This document shows positions 23,273-50,917 of a stretch of DNA of 64,000 bases, in pieces. Within the stretch, counting starts at the first letter, position 1, and each line of letters starts with the position of its first letter. The position numbers and the translations under genes are program-made. The notes below the pieces were generated by a model, which had not been told where the DNA came from, searched no databases, and saw only the letters and a program-made list of their open reading frames with translations. This DNA comes from Bimastos eiseni (lineage: Eukaryota; Annelida; Clitellata; Crassiclitellata; Lumbricidae). Location of the stretch: contig OY365822.1 of NCBI GenBank assembly GCA_959347315.1, forward strand, positions 9,749,127-9,813,126, written 5' to 3'.

Positions 23273-24670
23273 AAGTCCCCACCTCACCTGAATGCAGAAG
23301 GGTCCGCACGTTGTGCAGAGCGGTTGACAATACGACGAGTAAACAGGCCTGTGCCTGCGCCGGACTACTTCTGACGGAGGAGCTCATCCTGTCCTACGCC
23401 TCCGCCGCACAAAATAGATCCAGGATCCGCTAATTGCCGAATTGGGTTAAACTGGCGCCACCAAAACTCCTAGCGACGGATACGTAAAGCAATGATGTAT
23501 CGTTTCATTTGGCCAACCTCTGCCGTCCGCAACCCTTAGGCCGACCCTATCGCGCTTCTAACTCTCTTTTCCTCTAATACCGTCTCTGGGGAATCGAGCA
23601 AAGAAACGAACAGCTGTGTCATCGTCATCCTAGCGGCGAATGTCGACTGCAGACTCTTTCTGGTCGACGCTAGGTGGCAGCAGCTGACGCCGCCGCCGAC
23701 GGAAATGGTTAAACGACATCAGGTGGCGTCAGTCTCATCGAAAATGACCAAGTGCCGAGAAACTGCCGACTGAGTTACTCACCGCTGTGGATGCGTCCAT
23801 GGTCGACCTTGCAGAATCAGTATGCTTTCAAATGATGCGTGGATGCCTATCGGAGAGCCTCGTATCCGGCCACATGGGTTGGTAGTTCAATTTCTGGTCC
23901 AGTGCTGAGAACAAGCGAAGATTACCGCTGTTACAAAATCAACGATAAAGGTTTTCCGATTGTTATTTAGTCCGGGTTTAGCCTGGCTGTCACACTGTCT
24001 AACTGTCAGAGTGTTTGGTCACAGCATATATCCTTTGATAATTAAATTTAAATCGCTTCTTAAACTAACAGCTGCGTTATTATTTTGATTAACTGTAATT
24101 GATAGTGAATCCTTATTTTCAAGAGCTTCTAATTCTAAATATAGTCCATTCATCAGAATCATCAGCATTGTCATTAATATCTGTCTCTCTCTGCGTCTCT
24201 GTCTTTGTCTGCCTGCTTGCCTGTCTGTCTGTCTGTCGCTCTCGCTCCCAGCACAGTCATTAGCATCAAAATCATCGTAGAGCCCTAATCAATATAATCG
24301 TCGTCAGTAGTTAATAAAAGGCAGTTAAACTTCCCACTCCCCTCATGCTGTGATTGGCTGAGCCTGGATGTAGGCGATATGAGGGGCGGGCAGAGACAAT
24401 AAATGACGTTAGCCGTGGTTGATTGAGCCTATGTGTTAGTCCAGACTTACATATGCATACATATGCATGCATACATTCATACGGACAAACATAAAGATGG
24501 CTATACAGACAGACGTGCAGGCATACAGGCAGATATACAAACATACACAGATGCACACAGGCATTTCCCCTCAACTGACACCTAATGATACATGTGCGGG
24601 TTGGCTCTTTAACACCTCTGGTAATAAACGTATACGTAATGATATATTTCGGCTTGCACTAATATTTTCT
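23273..24670. other. No recognised gene; moderately GC-rich part
   Basis: 23290-23860 is CpG-richer than its surroundings and repeat-free, which could mark an unrecognised exon or promoter. I find no domain. A CTGT run lies at 24185-24245. Confidence 0.3.
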
Positions 24671-24677
24671 TATTTTT

Positions 24678-24701
24678 TCTTCATCATCATCGTCATCATC
24701 G

Positions 24702-24763
<62 letters not shown>

Positions 24764-24850
24764 ATCGTCGTCATCATCATCATCGTCATCATTATCAACA
24801 TCTTCTTCTTCTCCATATTCTTCTCCTTCGTCGTCATCTTCTTCTTCTCT
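24678..24850. repeat. (CAT/CGT)n and CTT microsatellite
   Basis: Triplet array giving Val/Ile or Asp runs, depending on strand. Confidence 0.95.
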
Positions 24851-25054
24851 GTTTGTCTCACTCCTCACTATCTCATTCCTTATGAATATATCTATAACTC
24901 ATGCTTCCACCCATTATCCATTCTTTCCTCCTTTCTTCCTTCCTCTATCTCGATTTTCTCAACCATTGTGGAACAATACTTTGTGCAGGAAACGCCTTAG
25001 AAAGGTACAATTATTATGAGAAAGAGAACTAATTCTAACCCGAATAGTGATGTC

Positions 25055-25225
25055 AATTTGTCTCTGTCTCTGCCTCAGTCTCTGTTTCTCTGACAGTTTA
25101 TCTGTCTGTCTGTCTCTGTCTGTCTCTGTCTTTCTGTCTCTCTCCCTGTCTCTCTCTGCTGCTCTGTTTCTGTCTTTGTCTCTTTCTGTCTGTCTGTTTG
25201 TCTCTCTCTCTCTCTCGCCGCTCCA
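25055..25225. repeat. (CTGT)n microsatellite
   Basis: TCTGTCTCTGTC words over 170 bp. Confidence 0.9.
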
Positions 25226-26440
25226 TCATTCTGTTGTTCTCACCTCTAAATATTCTTATTTTCGTTCATTCTGCCTCTATCTCCGTCTCCTCTCTCACCC
25301 AATAGGTGGCGAGCCTCAGGACGGGCAAGTGCCCGCCGGACATGACGTCAAGTGACGTCTGATAATCACTTGGACGCGACGCTCAATCAAGTTAGATGGC
25401 GGGTCCAGCAGACCACTGGGCGACGCTAATACCCCTACGTGCATGTTCTATTAAGCCACGCATCATGCAGGCAGCGTGCGATATGGACAGACGCTGTCTG
25501 ACAACAGAGCTCTGCAGTTATTGTGGCCACCATCCTAGGCACCATTTCGCTGGTACATTCATAGACGAGCAAACACCCAGCAGTATAGGCTCACCTGTAA
25601 AATATGCGAATAGTTTCTCATCAAGTCATCATCTTTTAAAGAGTGGCTGAGACTGGACGGTGACGAGATGACGGTCACTCAAAGCATCCACGGAACTAAT
25701 GTCTGGCGATACTAGTCATTGATGTGTACAATTCTGAGCAAAGAATCTCTACAGCTTGACACGAATGCACGTAATCATGTATAAGAATGAGTGAGTACAT
25801 ATGTTCGTTAGCGACGTTAGGATGTATGTACGTGTGACTATGTACATGTTTAGTGTATATGTGTATATATAATTGCATGTATGTATGTATGTATGTAGTA
25901 GGTATGTATGCTTGCATATATATATACACATATACATATGTATATATATATATATGTATGCATGCTTTACATATAACCGACAAATCATTGAAATCGTAGA
26001 AAATTTGTTTTAAAAGCACACCTAATTATTCAAACCACGCCCACCAAGTGAAGCCACGCCACCCATATAGTGGAGTAATCTTGATGCTGAGCCCTGCTGC
26101 AAGCCACGCCCCAGTGGGCAAAACCCCGCCCCCGCACTGCGCCGCACCCAGCCAGCCCAGAACACACAGGACGGATTCAACATCGTTACCGTAGAACTTC
26201 GGCTGACTTGACGGCGTGGTCGGCGGCCACCGCTCCCTGTCCAGACGCCGTTAGACGGACGACCCAACGGGAAGACGAACGGATGGACGGTTCCTGGTCG
26301 TCTTCGCCTTCGCCGGTCGACCTCATGCAGAGACACGTCTACGTCGTTACCGGTGGCGTCGTGTGCATGAGACGGGCTCGATTAGCGACGTCCCAATTTA
26401 TTTAGGATTTGGTTTCTGTGCTGTCAAAAACGAGAAGAAT
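25226..26440. other. No recognised gene; CpG-rich patches
   Basis: 25300-25560 and 26030-26410 are GC- and CpG-richer. The second has a 65-codon plus-strand frame (26208-26405) and a 104-codon minus-strand frame over the same bases, so at most one is real, and neither shows a known domain. (TGTA)n and TATA runs lie at 25870-25960. Confidence 0.3.
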
Positions 26441-26489
26441 CCAAAGGACGCCCGTAGACGAAAGCAGACATTCTTGCGATGACGTGTCA

Positions 26490-26800
26490 CCTCAGCCAAT
26501 GGTCGACATGGGAAGAAGAATCAGACATTGCTGGAAGTAGGCAGTGTCTGGTAGAAGAATAAGCCAATGGAAGGTGTGCGTGTAGGAAGACTACATTACT
26601 GGAAATAGTGTCCGGTAGAATATAATTAGGCTAACACTGATGGCACTAGTGTCTGGTAGAAGAATTCATCATTGGAGGTATACCGGTAGTGGCTAGTAGA
26701 AGAAGACATTGGTATTGCAGTATTAACTATACTGGAAGTAGTGATAAAAGAATACACTTATAGCAGTAGTGTCGGGTAGATGAATACACAATTGGATGTA
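26490..26800. repeat. Degenerate tandem repeat AGTGTCTGGTAGAAGAAT
   Basis: Copies of AGTGTCTGGTAGAAGAA at about 26547, 26609, 26651, 26690 and 26770, spaced 40-80 bp with ATTGGAGGTAT and ACATTACTGGAAATAG words between. Confidence 0.75.
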
Positions 26801-27412
26801 TAGAATGTGGGCAGACAAACACTGACATGGCTACAGGAAACCCGTCAACATGTTTAGTCTGGTGATACATGACACGCATTGAGATCTCCATTCAGACAAA
26901 TAGTCCAGTTCTTTACGGTGACCATGCTCAAGTCACCTCTTGCTGCAATCGTGCTGTTGATTTGCTTAGCAGGCCTACTACCTTAGCTCGTTCAGCAGTG
27001 TCTGGTGCCAGACCCGAGAGTCAACCACAGAAAGTGTTCTAGCCACCAGAGGCGGCGATCCCGGGGGTCTACGGGGCAAGTCCCCCACCTTTTACAGAGA
27101 GGGGCAATTTATACGTGCGTGGATTAATGTAATGGATTTGGTACAGAAGGTGTGGCTTAGACTCATTGGGCCTGTCTCGAGTCTCAGTAGGCGTGTCTAG
27201 AGTCTAGACTAAGTGGGCGTGCCAGCGCCAGTGGGCGTGGTTTAATTTCTTGGACGAGTGGCTGTTCAGACTCGTAAACGAGCAAGTTTATAACACAAGT
27301 CTACATTCCACGCCAAGATGCAATCATGTTGACCTCTCGCAAACATCTCGAATACAGACGCGTCTCTGTATGTATTTCTGAACCTGTCTTCCTTTGTACA
27401 TATGCTTAAATG

Positions 27413-27853
27413 CAGGGACGTGATTTGGGGGAGCAAAGGGCATTTGCCCCCTTCTGAATTTCCTGATTGAGATTATAGTGCATGCAAATTTCAAAACAAG
27501 GTCATAATTTAATAGCCATATCAATAATAAATATTGCTGAATTTCATATATTAAGACTATATCATATCACAGGTGCCAATAATTGAATAATTTCAGTTTT
27601 TTTAAACTACATGTATCAGCGTTTTTCCCGATTCAAGATTAACAAATCAAATATCGAATCTTTTGGTGCCACTGAAAATGCAAAAACGAAACCAAAACAA
27701 ATTTAAAACAAGGAGAACCACTCCGTCACCAGAAAACCAAAGCAAATTTAAAACTAGGAGAAACACCCCCACCCCGTCGCCAGAAAAATTCTTGCTTGCC
27801 CCCTCTGAAAGAGCTGAAGTCATTTCAGCTCCTTCAGAGGGGGCAAGCCCCTG
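27413..27853. mobile_element. hAT-like non-autonomous element with internal hairpin
   Basis: 441 bp between CAGGGACG and CCCCTG, with a perfect 8 bp duplication cttaaatg (27405-27412, 27854-27861). Both ends contain TTTGCCCCC/GGGGGCAA runs. Near the right end a 25 bp stem (27792-27846, one mismatch, 5-base loop) would fold on itself. Confidence 0.82.
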
Positions 27854-27899
27854 CTTAAATGGCTGTGCGTGTTCGTAAACTCTTAAGTGCCTAAGCCGT

Positions 27900-30600
27900 G
27901 CATGTATATATGTAAGTCGGCCTATGCATATAATATATATAAATATACATATATATACATATATATATATATAAATATATATATATTAAATGACCGAAGC
28001 AATAACCGTAATGGATCTGAATGACCCAGACGTTGCTCTGCGGCAATATCAAGACGGTGACCTTTCACCCGTCCTTTGCTTCTCCCATCTGTCGTCTAAG
28101 GGTCGTTACCTATTTGTTGGATGGGGCGAATGTGCGTGTGTGTTGAGGCAAGCGGAAGAAAACGCGTCGTATGTATTAGATCCCAATGGGTTGGGTCATT
28201 TTAGAGAATATTCAGGCATTTCCCTCGATAGGCTACACAAGACGACGAGGATGTTCGTATAATCACTCGTGGTGTCAAGTTCTAGACAACAGACGAGTTT
28301 TCTCGACACCTATAATTATACGTCTATATTAAGCTAACAAATTAGATGTGGCTCTATGCTCTCGTCATTTACCGAAAAGCAAATAACAATAGTAATTTTC
28401 ATGTAATTTCAAACTGACAAACCGCAATATACATGATTGAACTAATGATGCCAAGTTATTACATGATTTGAATTTAACGTGCAGGGCGCTATTACCATCT
28501 AATGGGGGGCTCTGTGGGCAGTTAATTAAGTAGAAACAGGTGGCGCCAGCATGCACATAGGTCTCAGGATTATTTTTTTTATTGGCCATGCGCTGCTTAT
28601 TTATGCTGTTTCGTTCGATGGCTGGCATAAGAATTATAATTATGGATAAATACATAAATTTTATAATCTGGCTAACGTTTAGATTACTTTTGCACGAAGA
28701 ACATACAGCACAACAACCAATCAACATCAAGCACACAATTTTACCTCGGGTAGCTTACCTTAAGCGGGATGCGGTTATCGAACTCGGTTCCTCAGCTCTG
28801 CGCTCCAGTGTGTTCTGCGTTACTCTACGCGTTTGTTCGTAGTGGTATCTCATCAGCATGTACTGTGGAATAATAATAGAAGGAATGGCGATGACATTCA
28901 AAAGTGTATTCGAGTTAGGCATACAAAGTCGGTCGATGGGTATGCGAGACCGTTTTACCACAGTCCACAATAAAGGAGTCTTGTAACCAGTCATCCTCTG
29001 TTGTTGCGAAGAGTTAGACCAAATGCGGACAAAAAGAGGGGTACAAACAAAATAGGTCACATTCTGCGGACGTCCTTTATAGACTTTGCTCTCCCGCTGC
29101 GCTATATAAATATCCAATAACACTTGAACCGACCCATTTGAAACATCTGGGAGCCCATAGCGACGAGTAGTTAACAACTTTATATAGGTCTATACTTAAA
29201 TAATTATATTCAGGTGGCATAGTCATCATTTATTTCACGCGCATACATGCATGAGTGAGTTACTACTCGTCTGCACGTGAACACCTAAAACCTTCGTTTA
29301 GAGCGATGTTGATTAAGAATCTAGGAATATTCATTAGAGTGGTCAACAGAGGACGGAGGAATGGCCAGTTGACTCCTCTTTGCCCCATGCAGGCTTATGC
29401 TATTACCCTTCCAAACTCAATGAGCGGTCGGCCGCAACCCAGCAGATTAGGTTACTAGTAGCGTTGGCCGCCCTGTTGATAAGGAGTGCTTGGTGACTAT
29501 AAGAGTGATATGGATGTCCAAGTGTGATAGGCATGGCGATTGGCGAAGCAATAGCGATTAGCGATGGCCGAGAGCACAGGAGTAAACTTGGTCCTAGGTT
29601 GTGTGTGGGGAAGGGAGGGGGAGGTATGTCGACAAAATTGGGATTTGGGAGACAGGTCGAAAAATTTCAATTCCCAAACATATATAGATGCCGCAAAAAA
29701 GGATGAACAGTGGAAACCACTGTAAAAATTCATAATATTTATGAAATAGTGGGAAGGATATTATAAGCAGCTCAACCTGAAATTTCGAAGGGGACCGCGC
29801 CCTCTTATCCCTTAAGTCTTTGACCCTGGCCGGGAGTGATCGATATGACAATGAGTCATAAGGATGGCAACGAATGACAAGGATGGCTAAGGGTGGAGGC
29901 TGCATTTGGCTTAAATCGCAATCCATGACCTCTTCCTCCTCATTTTGTGGAAGTCCTTAATGGAAGACCCCATAGAACGCTGCAGTTCATACATTCTGAG
30001 CATTTATATAGCGCCGCTTCAAGAACCCACTCGGGACTGCTCCCAGCCGAGCAACGAAAAAATTAAAAGACTTGAGCGACTGAAACCCCGCCGGATCGAA
30101 CTTGCAACACATTAATCCACAGAAGAAAAACAGAAAATCGCTTAATAATTACTACAAAATTTGTTCTTGTTTTATCAGACTTAAGCAACTGAACTCTCCC
30201 TGTCAAGAGTAGGATTGACTCTTAACACACAGCAATTTATATGCCGCTCCGAAGGATGTAATATACCGCATACAAAAACCAGAATAAAAGACACATGGAA
30301 AAACGTCATGATCACTACAAAATTGTCAGCATCACAGAGATTTCACAAAAGGAATGGTGTATTATGCTTCTGTAGCGTCAGCAAGCAGGTAAATCTGGCA
30401 ACAAATGAAGAAGTCCTTAATGGAAAACCCTATAAATCTTTTGCTACATTAAATAATGTTTGTAAAGTATTGCAGGGCGAATGAGTCTGTGGCCAGATAG
30501 ATTTTCAATTATAATGATTTAAAACAACGTGGCCAATACGACGAGTGCATATTTGCCAGAACTGAATGCCAACCGCATGTATAGTCCTGCTAGAATCTAT
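27900..30600. other. No recognised gene
   Basis: AT run at 27905-27985. A 90-codon plus-strand frame (27990-28262, MTEAITVMDLNDPDVALRQY at its start) is free of repeats but matches no family I know. A SINE/LINE tail (ATTTATATAGCGCCGCTTC) is at 30001. Otherwise no exon. Confidence 0.35.
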
Positions 30601-30639
30601 TAATAGATGGATGTATGAATGCATTTACGTAAGTATGTA

Positions 30640-30830
30640 TCGTCGGTTCCATTTACTTCCTGTTGAGTTCGGAATAAAATTTAAACTGGCCTGTTTTACC
30701 TACAAAGCATCACGGTTAATCACACTACCATCGATAACTAACTACAAACTTCTCACTGCATGCAATCATCAAGTACGGGTCTCTTATCTGAGCCACGTTT
30801 CTAAGACAAAGGTGACGGACTACATGTAAT
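30640..30830 (+). pseudogene. LINE reverse-transcriptase C-terminal relic
   Basis: Translation RRFHLLPVEFGIKFKLACFT and YKASRL matches the CR1/L2 pattern LHWLPVxxRIxxKxxxLxYKA. It is short and decayed. Confidence 0.6.
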
Positions 30831-31059
30831 CAAGTCTGTGCCTATTACCAGACATTATGTAAGTGTAAACAAACAATTGTGGCCATCCTATCATCTTGCC
30901 TATACCAGACGTCAATTTTACGAATTCACAATCACCATTAATATCTATTGCAAATATTTCTGGTTGTAGATAACAGCGACAGAACTCATGTCTATGAACA
31001 TTCTAATTCCAACCCAAAAACAGTGTGCTCCTATCAGACAATGAAGACAGCAAACAGTT

Positions 31060-31620
31060 TCAATTGCTGCCAGTTTCAATCTAGGTGCAGCTGCTCAAAT
31101 AGATTCCTAAACTGGAATGCACTCTCAAGATTGGCAAACAGATTACTCCACATTCATACAGTTGAACTGGAACACTACAATGCAAATAAAAAAAGAACAA
31201 TGAAAAAGAACAAGGAGAAAGAAGACTGGCTCTCGGCCAGGTAAATTCTGTATAGCAATCAAACCACGTGATTTCATGGACTATGATCATTTTAACCGCA
31301 TTTGATACTTTAGCAATGACCTTAAATTTCAGTAAACTTGTGTTATCAACCTTCAATAAACTCGCATTAGCAAACTTCAACAGACTTCCTACAGCTTCAA
31401 TTGCTGTCAGTTTCAATCTAGACGAAGCTGCTCAAATAGATTCCTAAACTGGAATACACTCTTAAGATTGGCAATGTTATCAAACTCATGTTATCAAATT
31501 TCAATAAACTCGCGTTATCAAACTTGAATGGACTTGTGTTAAGTTTGTCCTGGTCACGTGAACATCTTCATTTGACGTGAACATCTTCATTTGACGTGAA
31601 CATCTTCATTTGACTCGAAC
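31060..31620. repeat. Duplicated segment and 21 bp tandem repeat
   Basis: An 85 bp stretch containing AATAGATTCCTAAACTGGAA occurs at about 31060-31140 and 31390-31475. At 31555-31615 GACGTGAACATCTTCATTT repeats three times with period 21. Confidence 0.8.
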
Positions 31621-31639
31621 ACTGCTTTCAGCTAAGCTA

Positions 31640-32595
31640 GATTTGTACTTTTTGTTAATAAGCAAGTTTCAGCTAATTAAAGGTAAAATGTAATATATCA
31701 GGAGAACACAAATGCTGTTTCAAGGTGACCAGCTTATCACGCAGTTAAGGTTGAGTCATAATATGGAGTTTGGGATATAATAAATACAATTCTATTGGAT
31801 AATGATACACAATATGGACAACTTAAGGCTGTCGAGTTTGGGATATGCCCTATTCATCTCAACTGTTACATCAATACCATTATTAAATCTTAATTAATAT
31901 AGTAGTCTTATAGCAAATAATATAAGCAAAAAATATGCAGAAGACCAAACCATGTGTAAAAGACAAAATTGAAAAAGAAATGAACAACTTGATAATGGAA
32001 TAAATCCTACTGAATGCACTAGGAAAACACTACAACTCGGAAGTCAAAATAGCCGAAGCAGTACAACAAAAATTGATAATGTTCAGTCGAAAAAAGCGCA
32101 GAAATTGGAAAACAATAAAACCCGTTCTTAACTAGAATTCCATTAATAGAATCTGAATGACTAATATAATTCTAAATAAAACTGAATCCTTTGAAACTAA
32201 CTCAAATACACCTAATATCTGTTAATCAGACATATAAATGAACCAATGACTATGCAAAGCAATGGAGTATCAACCATATATAGTCCAACCTTTATAAGAT
32301 ACAGGATAAACTACATATACAAATATCATAAAGTTGTAACTTTTAATATGAAGTATTATTAGAGCAGTAATTACATCTGACAGATCATTTACTATAAGTA
32401 AGCAAAAGCCTTGATATTCAAATCCACATAATTAAATCAGGCAGTGGCTGTCATGACTACTTCAAAACAGATGACACGCTGGAAGCAGACAAGTATGAAC
32501 GCCAAAATCTGCACGTATTTAAAGTATAAGTTCTTAATATCCATAAATTATGTATAATATATATGTATATATATATACAAACACATAATATATAT
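31640..32595. other. No gene seen; AT-rich DNA
   Basis: Many stops in all frames; a TA run at 32560-32580. Confidence 0.4.
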
Positions 32596-32599
32596 AAAC

Positions 32600-33300
32600 C
32601 AGAGGGGTTGTCCAAAAGCGTAGTCTAGGAGAGGTGAAGAAGGCCCGATAATCAGATGGTCAGAGTAGCTGATACAGCGAGCATTGTTTCTTCTGAGAGT
32701 TGCAACGCGGAAGACCAGATGAGTCAGGGTATGAGGTCCTCAAGAGATGACACCTGAGCTGTCATCTCATACCCTGACTCATTTTCCGAGCGGAAAGACA
32801 GTGGGGGATAGACGGGAGACTGAGGCAGATCATGAAAGACGAGTACTTGGTAATGATGAAGGAGGAATAGAAAATTTAAAGGGGAGATCTTTCCAAAGGT
32901 GTGGTGTAGTGTGGAACATAGATTGGATGGAGAACTTGAGATAAGTAGTGACCGGGGTAAAGAAAGACAGAAAGGAGGGTACAATGGGTGGGCTCTATGG
33001 TGATGAATACATAAAGACAATTGGACTGGGAGTATTGCAGGAAGTTGTAGGTTACAGCCAGATACATTTGCAGTACAGTTGCTCTGAGATTTATAGCCAA
33101 AGGAGTAATTTGAGGTTGCTAGCAATGTGATGCTGCTTGGGCATTCTAAGTTCTGGATAAGCTGCAGACACTTTAGCTGGGTGGATTCAAAGTAAAAGAA
33201 AATGGAATTGTAGTAACCAAGCATTGAGTGTACAATGAATTTAGCAATGGTGCAGACAGTTCTGAAATCGTTTAATACATGCCATGAATTAACAGCAAGC
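32600..33300 (-). pseudogene. Degenerate CR1/L2-like LINE relic
   Basis: Reverse-strand frame with IAKFIVHSMLGYYNSIFFYF and STQLKCLQLIQNLEC, equivalent to the family pattern ALITSRLDYCNSLLYG...QLKRLQLVQN. Further in, HHTFGKISPLNF, then VLVFHDLPQSP and SLEDLIP. Many frame breaks; no intact motif. Confidence 0.55.
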
Positions 33301-33775
33301 ATGGAACAGGGTTTAGGCAGATACCAGGTAACAACAGAGCAACAAAGTGGACGTCACAGAATTATCAATGCGCAGAAGTATTTAAAGAATGGATGGAGTG
33401 GCAAAAAAATGCTCGTGAGCTGAGCGACAGCAGAAATCAAAACATGTCAAATCGATACAAAACGCCTGGAACTGACCAAAGAGAAATGGAATCAAATGCC
33501 AAAAACCTTCATGAGTCAAAACTCTTGAAATTAATGAGGCCAAACACATTGTCAAACCATAATCAAACTCAGTTGTTGTGTGTCCTACAGCACTACAAGT
33601 TTGACTGAGTGCCATGAAATTTCACATATCTGGTTGTAGACCACACTCCAGAGCCTGACAATGCGGCTTAGCCACATCAGTGACAGCCATTCATTGAGCC
33701 ATCTGAACGGACAGCCAGAAAGCCAGCAAGGTTACAGGTGACCAGTGAACAAGCCAAGTAACCTGTCTAAGCTCA

Positions 33776-49167
<15,392 letters not shown>

Positions 49168-50660
49168 CGTAAAATCAAATCCTTAGGCATAATAATAGTC
49201 GGATTTTGTCTTTACTAGATCAAGTAAATGTTTTCCATAAACCTATACGACCGTTCAGTTGATTCTTGTATTGACTAGACATACTATAGCTATATTTATC
49301 TACAAGGAATCTATGGTCCTAAAAACAGAAGATGGCAATTGTTATAGCGCGTTCACTGGTGCTCGTTGTTTGGCAAATGTGAAGTTGCTCTAGCTCGCTT
49401 TTATTTCAATATAGCCTACCTGTAACCATGAGTATAGAATCGTGATGATGGTTGAGCAAGTGTGTGAGCTAATGATTTAATTAATGAGTTAGCCAATTGC
49501 CGAGTCTGTTACTGAGTCGGCCGAGTGAATTTGTGAGCGTTTGAGTGAGCAAGTAAGTAGCCTAAACGGATCTTAGCGACCGATTACTGAAGGACGGATT
49601 CGACCATACCTATTCTTAGGATTCGGCAGCTACAATGCCAGTAACAATAGCATTGACCTATTAGAGTTGGGAACGCGACAGATTCGCTTTGCCACAACAT
49701 TCTCTATTGTTGGGCTAGATAATTTAACCCAAATAATAATAATAATAATAATTTTTAAAAACATATGTCTCTCTCCGGAGATTAGTTTTATCAACTCGAG
49801 GGATCAGTATTTACCTCGGGTATAAAAAACTCAAATAATAATATTAATAATACGATCTTTTTATTTTTACAGAGACACGTTATGCGTTTGTCCCCGCCCC
49901 CAACATTTCTTACCCCTCTCATTGGGTGTCCCTCCCATCTGTCAAACAAGATCGACACCGCTTCTGCAAACTGACAACAACGCAGAATTATTACAGACAC
50001 ACTATGAACGAATGATGTCGGCAGCCACGCAGGGCGCCCATCAGGCCTACGCCATACATGTAAATTTAATTTAACCAACACCGCCGGTAGTCTACGGGTT
50101 GACTATCGAAAATGAGTAGTCTACTGGAATGCGCACAGAGCAGACACAAATTAAAATAGGCCTATTATTCTCGTCTCATGCAATTATATCTTCTAAACTT
50201 TGCACACTTCAATGGGCTTATATTTCGCACACAATCAAATTCGCTGAATGTGAGAAAATGTGAATATAACTACATGATTACATAATATATAAATATAGTC
50301 TATTTAAGCATAGACCTATTTGTATGGGCTATGACGCATTTTAAGGATAGGCCTATTGGACTTGAGCATTTAGAAAACATCAAAACGTGTTTCAGCAGCT
50401 TTCAGCCGCAGGCATATTGTACTCTCACATCTTAAGATAGGCGGATGGTAACCTATAGCATACGCCTACCAAGACTGAGAACGAGACAATGAGTCACAGA
50501 CACGAGGTCCAAGACAGTTCAAGACATTGCTAAACCAAATTTTCTAAAATGATGAAAATGTACCAAAGGTCCGAAAGCAATTTCTCAAGCCTAAGGAAAA
50601 ACAATAGGTCTACATGATCAATACACATTTTGGTCAGAATGTTTTTGACTGTGCGTGGTT
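49168..50660. other. LIMK upstream region, downstream of SDR
   Basis: 1.49 kb between two same-strand genes; it should hold the LIMK 5' UTR and promoter. Short AAT run at 49733-49752. I recognise no TATA box or other element with confidence. Confidence 0.4.
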
Positions 50661-50917
50661 TCAGAGACCACACATCTGCTCAGCCAACATCCAGAGACGC
50701 TCTGATGAGATCCGATTTCGAGCAATCGGGTCAACTTCACTGGGAACACAATCTGCGACCAGTGTGCCCTCGATGGAGTCGAAGTCTTCAGTAGTGATGC
50801 ACTGAAGAACGCTCTGGGCCCCATCCGAGGGGCTGCGGAATAGGAAGGGCGAAACGAGGCGCAGCAGACTGCCAAACAGCCCCGGCCAATTTCGCGTCAA
50901 ACCAGTACTCACCGCTC
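50661..50917 (-). CDS. SDR exon 4 (C-terminus)
   Basis: Encodes GAVSTGLTRNWPGLFG and the conserved tail with SPSDGAQSVLQC, then LWMLAEQMCGL and TGA. It is separated from exon 3 by a 3.3 kb intron that houses the MULE transposon. Confidence 0.93.

Noticed and set aside
26022..26405. Overlapping frames in a CpG-rich patch as a gene
   Set aside because: Two opposite-strand frames over the same bases, neither with a known domain or clear splice sites.
27050..27250. A further hAT end at CAGAGGCGGCGATCCC
   Set aside because: No inverse terminus or 8 bp duplication was found downstream.
28755..29177. 140-codon minus-strand frame as a host exon
   Set aside because: No domain recognised, flanked by no convincing splice pair; it may be old repeat DNA.
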